A DNA stretch of 64,000 nt from Salimicrobium flavidum (GTDB lineage Bacteria; Bacillota; Bacilli; Bacillales; Halobacillaceae): NCBI RefSeq assembly GCF_900156645.1, contig NZ_FTOC01000005.1, forward strand, positions 160,103 to 224,102, given 5' to 3'. Of the stretch, positions 56,436-63,987 are shown in pieces. The stretch's first letter is position 1, and the number at the start of each line of letters is the position of its first letter. Under the pieces are notes generated by a model. That model saw nothing but the letters and a program-made list of their open reading frames with translations. It was not told the DNA's origin and ran no database searches. Position numbers and translations under genes: made by a program.

Positions 56436-57554
56436 ATGATCGAAAGTGGATTTCTTTATTTAGGTGTAATCATAGGTCTGGCCGGGCTGGTCGCTTTTCT
56501 CGAATCATCGAAAAGTAAATTCTTCAAGTACGTCCCAGGCATAGTACTCATTTATTTCGGTGGGGCGATTCTGAAGACGACGGGAATCATAGGCTCCACA
56601 GAAACGATAGACAGCACGTATGGGAACGTCCGTGATGTGCTGTTACCTATGCTCATATTCCTGATGCTGATCAATTGTGATTTGCGCAAACTGAAAAAGC
56701 TCGGACCGAAGATGCTCATCGGGTATTTTACTGCGGCATTCAGTATCATGCTCGGGTTCGTCGTTACATATCTTCTTTTCCAGGGTCTATATGCAGAGAA
56801 TACGTGGCAGGCGTTTGGAGCTCTTGCCGGGAGCTGGACGGGCGGGTCCGCCAATATGGTGATTATACAGGGGATCCTCGACGTGCCGGAAAATATATTC
56901 GGATATGCGTTGATCATGGATACCGTCAACTACTCCTCGTGGGTCATGATCATGTTTTGGCTCGTTCCGTTTGCGACGCTTTTCAACAAATGGGCAAAGT
57001 CGAATACGGATCATCTGGATGAAGTGACTGCGGAACTGAAAGAAGAGGATGAAGAAATGCAGGGCAAAACGACTTCCTTCGTTCACATGATCGGTCTGCT
57101 GGCGCTTGCTATTTTCGTATCCGCAATAGCTGCTGAACTCGGCGGATTGCTTCCTTTGTTCGGGACCGTCGTGAATGCGACGACATGGACGATTCTCATC
57201 GTCTCCATCGTCGGTGTACTTCTGGCTATGACGAAGCTGGCGAAAGTTCCGGGTTCGATGGATATCGCGAACGTCTTCCTTTATATTGTCATCGCTCTCA
57301 TCGCCTCGCGTGCCGACTTCTCGCAATTGGGGCAGGCACCGGCTTATATCATTTCCGGGTTCGTAATCCTGGCTGTGCACGCTATCATCATGCTGCTCGC
57401 CGCTAAAATCTTCAAACTCGACCTGTTTACCTTAGGTGTATCGAGTCTTGCGAATATCGGCGGTATGGCATCTGCCCCGCTCCTCGCGGGAGCCTATCAC
57501 AGATCACTGATTCCGATCGGCGTACTGATGGCCCTCGGCGGGTACCGTCAATAA
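56436..57554 (+). CDS. DUF819 membrane protein, C-terminus cut by an insertion element
   Basis: 372 residues, ten or so helices; the DUF819 (YjcL-like) signatures GSWTGGSANMVIIQGIL and SSLANIGGMASAPLLAGAYH are present. The final helix is missing: after LIPIGVLMALGGY only RQ-stop follows, and the left end of an IS256-type element begins at the stop codon. Relatives continue for about 20 more residues. ATG 56436 chosen (AGGGGGA). Possible transporter; function uncertain and perhaps impaired. Confidence 0.85.
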   Translation: MIESGFLYLGVIIGLAGLVAFLESSKSKFFKYVPGIVLIYFGGAILKTTGIIGSTETIDSTYGNVRDVLLPMLIFLMLINCDLRKLKKLGPKMLIGYFTAAFSIMLGFVVTYLLFQGLYAENTWQAFGALAGSWTGGSANMVIIQGILDVPENIFGYALIMDTVNYSSWVMIMFWLVPFATLFNKWAKSNTDHLDEVTAELKEEDEEMQGKTTSFVHMIGLLALAIFVSAIAAELGGLLPLFGTVVNATTWTILIVSIVGVLLAMTKLAKVPGSMDIANVFLYIVIALIASRADFSQLGQAPAYIISGFVILAVHAIIMLLAAKIFKLDLFTLGVSSLANIGGMASAPLLAGAYHRSLIPIGVLMALGGYRQ

Positions 57555-58751
57555 GTTTGTGTAAAGCAGTGGGGTGATTCTCGGGGGAAAAGGTTAATTC
57601 CGTTCTTTTTTTCAGTCTGGGATCTATAACGTTCCTCAAACATAGCGTGAAGTTTAGGGCTTGCTTCTTTGAACCTACGGAGTTTACGTGTGGACTACTT
57701 GGTGTTGCACGCGTCTCAAACCATATAAATCACTTTTTTTACGGCTTCTTCGGAGGGCAGACTGGTCATTGTTTTCAGACGTTTTTTGAATTCCTTCATG
57801 GTGGGATGGATGATGTTTGTCGTGTAGATCATCGGGCGGATGGAGGAAGGATAGTTCAGGAACGCGGTGAGGATGTGGAGGTCCTTCCTCCAGGACTTGG
57901 CGATTTTTGGATATTTCTTCTGTCACGTGCCACAAAAAGCGTCCAGCTACTTTTCAGCTTCTTCGTTACTATGAGACCGATAGATAGCTTTCATTACTTC
58001 CTCGAGATCGGGAACCCCGTCGAAAACTCTGAGAAGCACTTCTTTGTAGCCGTGATGATGGGGGTATCGGAAAGAACTTTCTTCCAGCCGAGGGAGCTTT
58101 CCTGACCTCCGATATAGAAGCTGAGAATCTCGCGATAGTCGTCTTCCGTGACAACAATGATGAAGTAGACTACTTCGTTCGCCACATCGTCTCGGCGCAA
58201 TTTCAGGTGTGTGCCATCGAGATAAAGTACGACTTACCTGTTTTGGAGAGGACGCTCCTGCCAGGTACGGATATCTTCCATCACTACATCGGTGATGTTA
58301 TTTATAGTTGCGGGGGAGTAAGCATGGCCGAGGATGCGCTCGAGGAAGTTTCTGATTTCACGCGTGCTCATCCTTTTCTGATACATGGTGATGACCGTTT
58401 TTTCTCAGCCACTGTTTGTATCGCTGATACGGTTGAAACATTTCCGTCTGGAACGCATTGTCGCGGTTTCTGGGGACCTGAAGATCTTCGATGCGTCCGT
58501 ATCTTGTGTCCAGTTGGCGATTATAGCTGCTGTTTTTATAATTCTTCAATTCCGGATTCTCTTCGAAGAATTGGTTCATCTCTTCTTGGAAGAAGGAACG
58601 GACCACATCCTCCAATATATTTTCGAAGGTGTTTTGTCCTATACTTGTAGACATAGGTAGGGCATCCCTTTTCATGAGTTGATTTGGTCGTTAACTATGA
58701 GGATACCCCACCTCTTTTTTTGTGTTCAATAGTTTTATACAAACTATTTTA
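57554..58751 (-). mobile_element. IS256-family insertion sequence, decayed
   Basis: Ends match as inverted repeats: AGTTTGTGTAAAGC at 57554 and, on the opposite strand at the right end, AGTTTGTATAAAAC (about 58738-58751). A frameshifted transposase fills the element. No clear target duplication is visible, and the rest of the DUF819 gene is not found on the right side, so DNA next to the element was also lost. Confidence 0.75.
57600..58675 (-). pseudogene. IS256-family transposase, several frameshifts
   Basis: Starting at 58675, the first about 90 residues are open (IGQNTFENILEDVVRSFFQE; RQLDTRYGRIEDLQVPRNRD; FQPYQRYKQWL). The frame then shifts; DGTHLKLRRDDVANEVVYF and GGQESSLGWKKVL are readable near 58080-58200, and NYPSSIRPMIYTTNIIHP, the family's late motif, near 57760-57840 in other frames. 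It cannot give a working transposase. Confidence 0.85.
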
Positions 58752-59755
58752 CGTCATCTTTAACTACCATACTTTTTTTGAAAATAGCAAAGGGATTTTA
58801 TAGACAAGCGAAATTGATATAAGAATTATCTCCCCCAAAAACTCAACCCACTTCTGCGGTGTGAGTAGGCGAACACCGGGACGTAGTTCCACACCGGCGT
58901 ACGTACAGTTCTTTCGTCGTGGGTGGACGAACAAAGCGTGAGCTTTGTGAGGGAGCCTGTAGCTCCGATTCAGGTCTCTTTCCCGAAACGAAGCGGGCGT
59001 TCCGGATGGATTGCCCGGGGAGAGAAGGCGAAGGGTTTCGCTCTTTATAAATGAGAAAGCGACGAAGAAGAGCTTTTGAATGAGCAGTCCGCAGGACCAA
59101 GAACCGGGATGCGCAAGCATTCTGGTACGCAGTAAGAGGGCGGGGTCAGCTATGCTGACTGACGAGGGCTGAAAGCCCGATGTCATACACGTCCCTTATG
59201 CTCTTTCCCCTACACGTCGACCAAATACGCCCACCCCGTAATACCGCCGCGAAATCCCGGCATACCAACAAATACGCTTACTCGGAGATGACAACAGTCG
59301 CGCCCGCGGCAATCAACCCCCCGCATAAACCCCGGCATATCAACAATCGTCAAATACGCCGACCCGATTTTCGGGGAGACAGCGTATGACGGCAATCACG
59401 GGGCGTATGTTCGCCGGAGTCCTTCGAAGAAGAAGGAATTACGGCGAGTTTCAGGGTGGGAGACGGGTCGATATCCGGGGCGATCTTTCACGCCCCGGGA
59501 GGGCTGTCAGCAGAAACGTGGAGGGGACGTTAGCGATAAAATATGACCTTTCGCTGGGCGCCGGTCCACAGGCGCAGCGGGAAATAAAGCGGTCTTCAGG
59601 CGATCGATCACTCGGAAAACAGCGGGGACGACGCGGGGGATATCACACAGCAAAATCGGTTCTGTACGTACAGAGGACGGGATGGTTGTCGAACGGATAC
59701 TCCCCCTGCGGCGGCGGGACTCCGCGTTGCTTTTCCAGAGGGATCAGGTGCCGGA

Positions 59756-59843
59756 AAACGGAGCGGGAAGCCCGGAGCGGTTATACGAGCGTGAGCGAGA
59801 AAGGCAGGAAAGACCACCGACGGGCACGGGACCCGATCTGTTT
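59756..59843 (+). repeat. Class A structured repeat, copy 1
   Basis: A core AAGCCCGGAGCGGTTATA...ACCGACGGGC...ACCCG (59768-59835) is enclosed by AAACGGAGCGGG / CCCGATCTGTTT. Inner pairs GCCCG/CGGGC and CGGT/ACCG. Confidence 0.8.
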
Positions 59844-59910
59844 GGAGGGGTTGGGGTACGTTACCGGAAAACACTGTCTGCACTGCGGTTTCAGAACGGG
59901 ATTACGCCCT

Positions 59911-60013
59911 GGATGACGGTTCGTGGGGGAAGCCCGGAGCGGTTATACGAGCGCCAGCGAGAAAAGGCAGGAAACACCACCGACGGGCGCGGGACCCGCA
60001 CGAACCGTCATCC
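59911..60013 (+). repeat. Class A structured repeat, copy 2
   Basis: Nearly the same core as copy 1 (59930-59998), but enclosed by a different perfect 15-bp stem GGATGACGGTTCGTG / CACGAACCGTCATCC. Confidence 0.85.
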
Positions 60014-60070
60014 CACCCCGGATACACAAACGACTGTCTATTCAGGGGTTTCGTTATTTTCTCATGCAAT

Positions 60071-60170
60071 CCGACGCGTCGAACGGGAAGCCTGGAGCGG
60101 TTATAGGAGCGCCAGCGAGAAAAGGCAAGAAGAACCACCGACGGGCGCGGGACCCGTTCGATCGCGGCGG
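60071..60170 (+). repeat. Class A structured repeat, copy 3
   Basis: The core (60088-60152) is enclosed by a third, unrelated stem CCGACGCGTCGAACGGG / CCCGTTCGATCGCGGCGG (one mismatch, one G-T). Inner GCCTG pairs with CGGGC through a T-G pair. Confidence 0.85.
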
Positions 60171-60313
60171 TATTCCCTGTGATACCAGCGAGTAAATCAC
60201 TGACGGCACAGTAGAATAAGGCGTTTCCGCGCGGTGCCGCGCAGCGGATCACGCCGCGGGAGGACGGGTCGTGATCGGTCTGGTCTTTCGGAGAAGTATC
60301 TGGTCTGCTGGTC

Positions 60314-60346
60314 AGAAAAAAAACCGATAGCCGAGGGGCTACCGGT
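60314..60346 (-). terminator. Terminator on the minus strand inside the RNA region
   Basis: ACCGGTAGCC-CCTC-GGCTATCGGT followed by T8, read leftward. It would stop a leftward transcript coming from the class B repeats. Confidence 0.75.
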
Positions 60347-60349
60347 CCG

Positions 60350-60628
60350 GGTTCTTCATGGGATGCGACACGGTGTGTCATATATTATGCTCACGAGATA
60401 CGCACACCGTGCCGCATGCTGTGCGAATGCTTCAGATTCTTTATGGAATGCTTATGATATGCGGCATGAGATACGAACATTGGGCCACATGCCGTGCGAA
60501 TACCCCGGGTTCTTTAAGAGATATGCACGGGATGCCATATACCATGTGCACGAGAAACGTTATGAGATGCAGAACGATTCACGCACGCCTTTGATTCTTC
60601 ATGGAATGCGTAGGCTGTCGGATAAAGC
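60350..60628 (+). repeat. Class B structured repeats, four units
   Basis: Units begin with G(G/A)TTCTTyAtGG at 60350, 60435, 60508 and 60593 (spacing 85, 73, 85). Units 1 to 3 also share an inner YAYGAGAtACG-like motif. Unit 1 folds with ACGGTGTG/CACACCGT plus ATGCG/CGCAT; unit 2 with GCGGCATG/CATGCCGT at the matching place. Confidence 0.7.
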
Positions 60629-60668
60629 GTGGGGTGGGAATGATTACAGCCGTACCACCTCACATTTT
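60629..60668 (+). terminator. Plus-strand terminator at the end of the RNA region
   Basis: GTGGGGTGG / CCACCTCAC stem (one G-T pair) followed by ATTTTTAAA. Confidence 0.65.
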
Positions 60669-60814
60669 TAAATGATTAAAATGAAAACCATACGTATATT
60701 CATTTATAAATGTTATGCTTGTTGTTTGAATTCGATTGGTTTTCAATAAGAACAGTATTCAACAATCGGGCTATTTAACGGAATAAATTCATCAGAAGGT
60801 TGAGGAGAAAAATA

Positions 60815-61219
60815 ATGAGATTCAATGCTTTAATTCCAGAGTTATCTGTAACAGACATCGAAAAGTCTAAATGGTTTTATATAGAATTGCTCGGCTTCAA
60901 ATTAGAATATGAACGAGTAGGCGATAAATTTGTATTTGTTTCGTTAGAAGAGGAAACGCAAATGATGTTAGAAGAAATCAATGGCCATTGGAACACTGGG
61001 GAGCTGAAACACCCATTTGGTAGAGGAATCAATTTTCAAATAGACATTGAAGACATACAACCTGTTATTAATCGGTTAAGAAAACAAAACATTCCACTTT
61101 TTAGAGAGCCCACTGTCAGCGAATATACAAGTAATGATACTACATTTATACAGAAAGAATTTCTTGTTCAAGACCCTGATGGATATTTACTTAGGTTCTC
61201 GCAAGAAATAGCAAGTTAA
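60815..61219 (+). CDS. VOC-family (glyoxalase/bleomycin-resistance-like) protein
   Basis: 134 residues with the two beta-alpha-beta modules of the vicinal oxygen chelate superfamily: FNALIPELSVTDIEKSKWFY with LLGFKLEYER, then GRGINFQIDIEDIQ and FLVQDPDGYLLRFSQ. This pattern matches bleomycin-binding and other drug-sequestering proteins; the ligand is unknown. ATG 60815 chosen (TTGAGGAG ahead). The gene is clearly AT-richer than the rest of the window, a sign of recent transfer. Confidence 0.85.
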   Translation: MRFNALIPELSVTDIEKSKWFYIELLGFKLEYERVGDKFVFVSLEEETQMMLEEINGHWNTGELKHPFGRGINFQIDIEDIQPVINRLRKQNIPLFREPTVSEYTSNDTTFIQKEFLVQDPDGYLLRFSQEIAS

Positions 61220-61235
61220 CATAAAAATCTCTTAC

Positions 61236-61308
61236 AGAATCGGGCGCGATTTTTGAAGATCAAAAGCCTAATTCCTCGCTAAAAATAGGGAGGGATTAGG
61301 CTTTTTTT
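61236..61308 (+). terminator. Double terminator after the VOC gene
   Basis: A small AATCG/CGATT hairpin with T5, then a stronger AAAAGCCTAAT / ATTAGGCTTTTTTT stem (61262-61308). Confidence 0.8.
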
Positions 61309-62570
61309 ATCTTAAATCTCCCAATTGGTAAATACCGTGGCAACAGGTGGTAAGTTCTGTGGCAATCACTGGAAAAAAAGATGACAAAAGTGGTACATTT
61401 CCTTGGCCTTAATCAGGGAAGTGGGTATTCCGAAAAAATAGAATTACTGAAGACTCTCGTCTGTCCAGCAAGGGGTTTTTTGTATCACAGAAAAATGCAC
61501 TGGAACCCGGTGCATACGTTTATATATAGAAGCCCTTGGCGCAAATGTCGTAAATCACGCACAGAACGTCCAGACAAAGCCATAGCGACCTCATTGAATA
61601 TAAGGGACAGCCAGAACACCGAAACGAGCCTCAGAACGCCTGTAAGCGCCTAATACGCATAATGACGGCCTGCTGAACTGAGACCCACTCCCGGATTCGG
61701 TATTTTTTAAAAACGGAACCCGCCGGGACACCCGTCACAGATACAAAGCTGGAAGATAAAGAGATAGGTAGCTGTATGTATAACCCGGGATTCCTCCTCA
61801 CAGAAACAGGATGATGCGATCACTCTCATCAGAAAAGAGAATTGTACCTTGGTACCTCTTTTTTTTGAAGAAACTATTTATAAGTGAATCGTGCGTCATA
61901 TATGACGTGTTCTGTTCTATATACTTCTTTTCTTTTTTAAATAAGGTGCAAAGGTACAAATCTCTATGAGCCCTTGATGTGACTCACTTTTGCTGTACCT
62001 TTTCCGTGAAAATAACTAGGTACATCGAGGTACAAAGCAGGTACACACCGCCATTTTTTTGTGATTAATTCCATTAATGGGATTATATGTATATTCGCTT
62101 CAAGATATATTGGCTGTCCATTCTGGCGAAAAAGATGCAATTCGCCCCTCAAACTAGGTACAATTCGCCCGAAAAAGGTACTGAATCGCCAAACAAGGTA
62201 CATAACTAGGTACAGGATTTCGCACCGTCAATCGACCGGATTCTCCCGAAAGAGAGGTCTGTGGTGTGCTTCTTTTTATGCAAAAACTGTATGGATATAC
62301 ATCTATATACAATTATAAATAAACCGGTTTCCATAAAAAATGAGGGCGGAGGCCCCCGTTTCTTTTGTGACAATCAATATAATCAGACGTCCAGGATGCA
62401 GCGCATCAGATTCATTACGGTCTGTGGCTCCTTGATTGTTTCGCATGATACGATGGAGTCTTCATGTTTTACCTGGCGCATAATGTCATAAGCGACGGAG
62501 TTTTTCGTCGCCGGGTTCGTATCAGGTACGGTATCGTAAAAACCGCCCGGAACTTCCCGAACGGTCCTAC
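61309..62570. other. Long gene-free region of plasmid-like character
   Basis: Only short, broken reading frames. It holds a TGCAC...GTGCA hairpin near 61496-61514 and the AGGTAC repeat cluster (listed separately). No gene is supported. Confidence 0.5.
61843..62214. repeat. AGGTAC iteron-like cluster
   Basis: AGGTACA or its complement occurs at 61843, 61952, 61994, 62018, 62028, 62039, 62156, 62196 and 62208, with AGGTACT at 62176. From 62139 on it is part of about 20-bp units: (A)ATTCGCCC-N5-AGGTAC, repeated three times, one imperfect. This spacing recalls the iterons of plasmid origins. Confidence 0.6.
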
Positions 62571-62891
62571 CTATATGTCTTCGGCTCCGTCCGTCCCACG
62601 ATCGGAGCAGGCCATTTGCTGGAACATCTCGGCGTATTCCCTAGGAGAAACCCCGAGTGCCCGGAAAATTTTCTCGTACGTATGAACCCCGAGGTTCCCC
62701 GTGCCTCCCTCGGCGCGGGTGATGGTTTTGAGACCTACACCTGCTTTCTCAGCGAGTTCTTTTTGCGTGAGCGATACCTGCCTACGCCGATTGAAAATCA
62801 AGCGGCCGAGAATCGTTCCGATACCGTAGAAGAAGTCCTCGGTTTCCGGAAGTTCCTTGATGACGTCATGGTTGCTTGTCAGATCCTTCAT
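62571..62891 (-). CDS. XRE-family helix-turn-helix regulator
   Basis: 106 residues. The helix-turn-helix lies at about 30-85: LGRLIFNRRRQVSLTQKELA, EKAGVGLKTITRAEGGTGN, and HTYEKIFRALGVSPREYAEM. Cro/C1-type regulators like this usually control phage, plasmid or toxin genes. A good AAGGAG site precedes the ATG. No partner gene is adjacent. Confidence 0.85.
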   Translation of the reverse strand: MKDLTSNHDVIKELPETEDFFYGIGTILGRLIFNRRRQVSLTQKELAEKAGVGLKTITRAEGGTGNLGVHTYEKIFRALGVSPREYAEMFQQMACSDRGTDGAEDI

Positions 62892-63025
62892 AGAATCATC
62901 TCCTTCTCAGCATACATCGAGCCCTGAGATCTGTTACATCTAGTATATCCTATTAAGACGCAAGCCGTGAAACGATAGAGCCGGTATTCGGAAAAAAGAA
63001 CAGAACATCTCTACAATTGAGATAA

Positions 63026-63354
63026 TCAGTCATAACACAAAGAACCCATGCCCTCGACGAACAGATTACGCCCGAGAACAAATCAGTACTCGAAGCGCTC
63101 GAACGGAACTCGAAAGCACTCAAGCATTTGTCCAAAGCACGCATTGGTCGCATCCTCGGGTGCCAGAACGTCAAACGAAAGACAATCGATGACTACATGG
63201 ATATCCTGCAGAAAGCGGGCGCTGTGATGGTTATGAAGACGAAGAAAAAACGAGATACCTGATCCATCCGGATCTTATGTTCCGTCTCGACAACGACGGA
63301 ACCGACAAATATACGCGTCATGTCCGTGCGATGTTCGATCAGCACGAAAACTGA
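63026..63354 (+). pseudogene. Frameshifted remnant, possibly a DNA-binding or replication protein
   Basis: A first frame reads NKSVLEALERNSKALKHLSK, GRILGCQNVKRKTIDDYMDI, LQKAGAVMVMKT; the sequence then continues in another frame as RYLIHPDLMFRLDNDGTDKY...FDQHEN-stop. The break is near 63240. No start codon is visible. The HTH-like first part and wing-like second part suggest a winged-helix protein; a plasmid replication protein is one guess. A terminator follows. Confidence 0.55.
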
Positions 63355-63366
63355 CGTCAAACCGTT

Positions 63367-63392
63367 CCGCTCTCTGTGGAGCGTTTTTTTAT
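63367..63392 (+). terminator. Terminator
   Basis: CGCTC-TCTGTG-GAGCG stem followed by T7. Confidence 0.8.
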
Positions 63393-63404
63393 TTGGAGGA
63401 GTAG

Positions 63405-63660
63405 AGAAAACCGTGCTCTCATGAATACCTATTTCGGTAGTAGCAGGAGGAATTGAGAAAAGAGGGATCGTAAAAACCGTGCTCTCGTGAACCCCTGTTT
63501 TCAAGAAACTGTGCTTTCACGGGATCGAGTCTATGCCAAAATGCCATTCTCATAGGGGTGAGTTTATCCAAACCGTGTTCTCGTGACCCTCTATTTTCAA
63601 GAAACCGTGCTCTCACGGGGTCGGGTCTATGCCAAGATGCCGTTCTCATAGGGGGGAGTG
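63405..63660. repeat. CCGTGCTCTC direct-repeat array
   Basis: Five copies of AAACCGTGCTCTC(A/G)(T/C)G, some imperfect, start near 63410, 63475, 63508, 63571 and 63602. Two of them form CCGTG-CTCT-CACGG dyads. A longer unit of about 95 bp (ending ATGCC(G/A)TTCTCATAGGGG) occurs twice, at about 63475-63560 and 63571-63655. Likely protein-binding iterons. Confidence 0.7.
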
Positions 63661-63945
63661 GATTGTCAACACAAAACTAGACGATTTCGTTAAGGTGATT
63701 CCGACGATAATTAGCCAGTTCTTGATACAGGTGAAGAAACTGTCCGGTTGAGTTTAGCTTATATATAAGAAGGCATAATAAAGATTATTAATAGACGTTC
63801 AAATTACTCTGAGAAGCAAATAGATGAAGGTGGAAGCCATAGGAAGTGTTTGCTTGAAGGGAAATAGTTGGTACAGTTATTGGTCAGTTTTATTAAGTAT
63901 TATACCTATATAAGTTGAACTTAAGCTTTCCATGTCGGTTTTTCG
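63661..63945. other. AT-rich region, no gene seen
   Basis: AT-rich stretch between the repeat array and the last gene. It would suit an unwinding region of an origin, but that is only an inference. Confidence 0.3.
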
Positions 63946-63975
63946 GGTATAAGAAAGGTATATAAATACCCGAAA
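63946..63975. promoter_or_regulatory. Dyad operator before the right-edge gene
   Basis: TTTCGGGTAT and ATACCCGAAA form a perfect 10-bp inverted repeat, 13 bases before an ATG. Probably an autoregulatory site. Confidence 0.6.
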
Positions 63976-63987
63976 GGATCGATGATA

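Larger units (their letters stand above)
58830..60670 (+). ncRNA. Candidate giant structured RNA region
   Basis: About 1.8 kb without a credible gene. It is GC-rich and packed with inverted repeats. First part (58846-59180), a chain of hairpins: ACAAAGC-GTGA-GCTTTGT (58931-58948), GGAGC-CTGTA-GCTCC (58952-58966), a 10-bp stem with GCAA loop (59103-59126), GTCAGC-TAT-GCTGAC (59145-59159), GGGCT-GAA-AGCCC (59166-59178). Middle: ATACGCC...GGCGTAT closing pairs (59224/59409), a two-part stem at 59411-59447, an 8-bp stem at 59475-59498. Then three class A and four class B repeats. GNRA loops favour the plus strand. A possible extended -10 (TGATATAAG, 58815-58823) precedes it, and a terminator ends it. 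The class is not identified; it could be several RNAs. Confidence 0.6.

Noticed and set aside
57647..58650. Rightward reading frames at 57647-58105 and 58207-58650
   Set aside because: They are antisense shadows of the decayed IS256 transposase on the minus strand.
58880..59180. Chain of short hairpins read as a possible CRISPR array
   Set aside because: The hairpins differ in sequence and spacing; there are no identical repeats with unique spacers and no cas genes.
58830..60670. Group II intron or retron
   Set aside because: No reverse transcriptase is encoded in or near the region, and I could not find a domain V-like hairpin.
59386..60671. Several overlapping long reading frames on both strands in the RNA region (e.g. 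59386-59916, 59682-60182, 60234-60671)
   Set aside because: They overlap in different frames, lack good ribosome sites, contain repeated Arg/Gly-rich nonsense that mirrors the DNA repeats, and show no known fold. GC-rich DNA opens frames by chance.
61964..62203. 79-codon leftward frame across the AGGTAC repeats
   Set aside because: The frame is open because the repeats lack stops; its translation follows the repeat units and there is no ribosome site.
63665..63751. Hydrophobic 28-codon frame VNTKLDDFVKVIP... behind GGGGGGAG
   Set aside because: It has no regular start codon (ATT or GTC would be needed) and no visible context.
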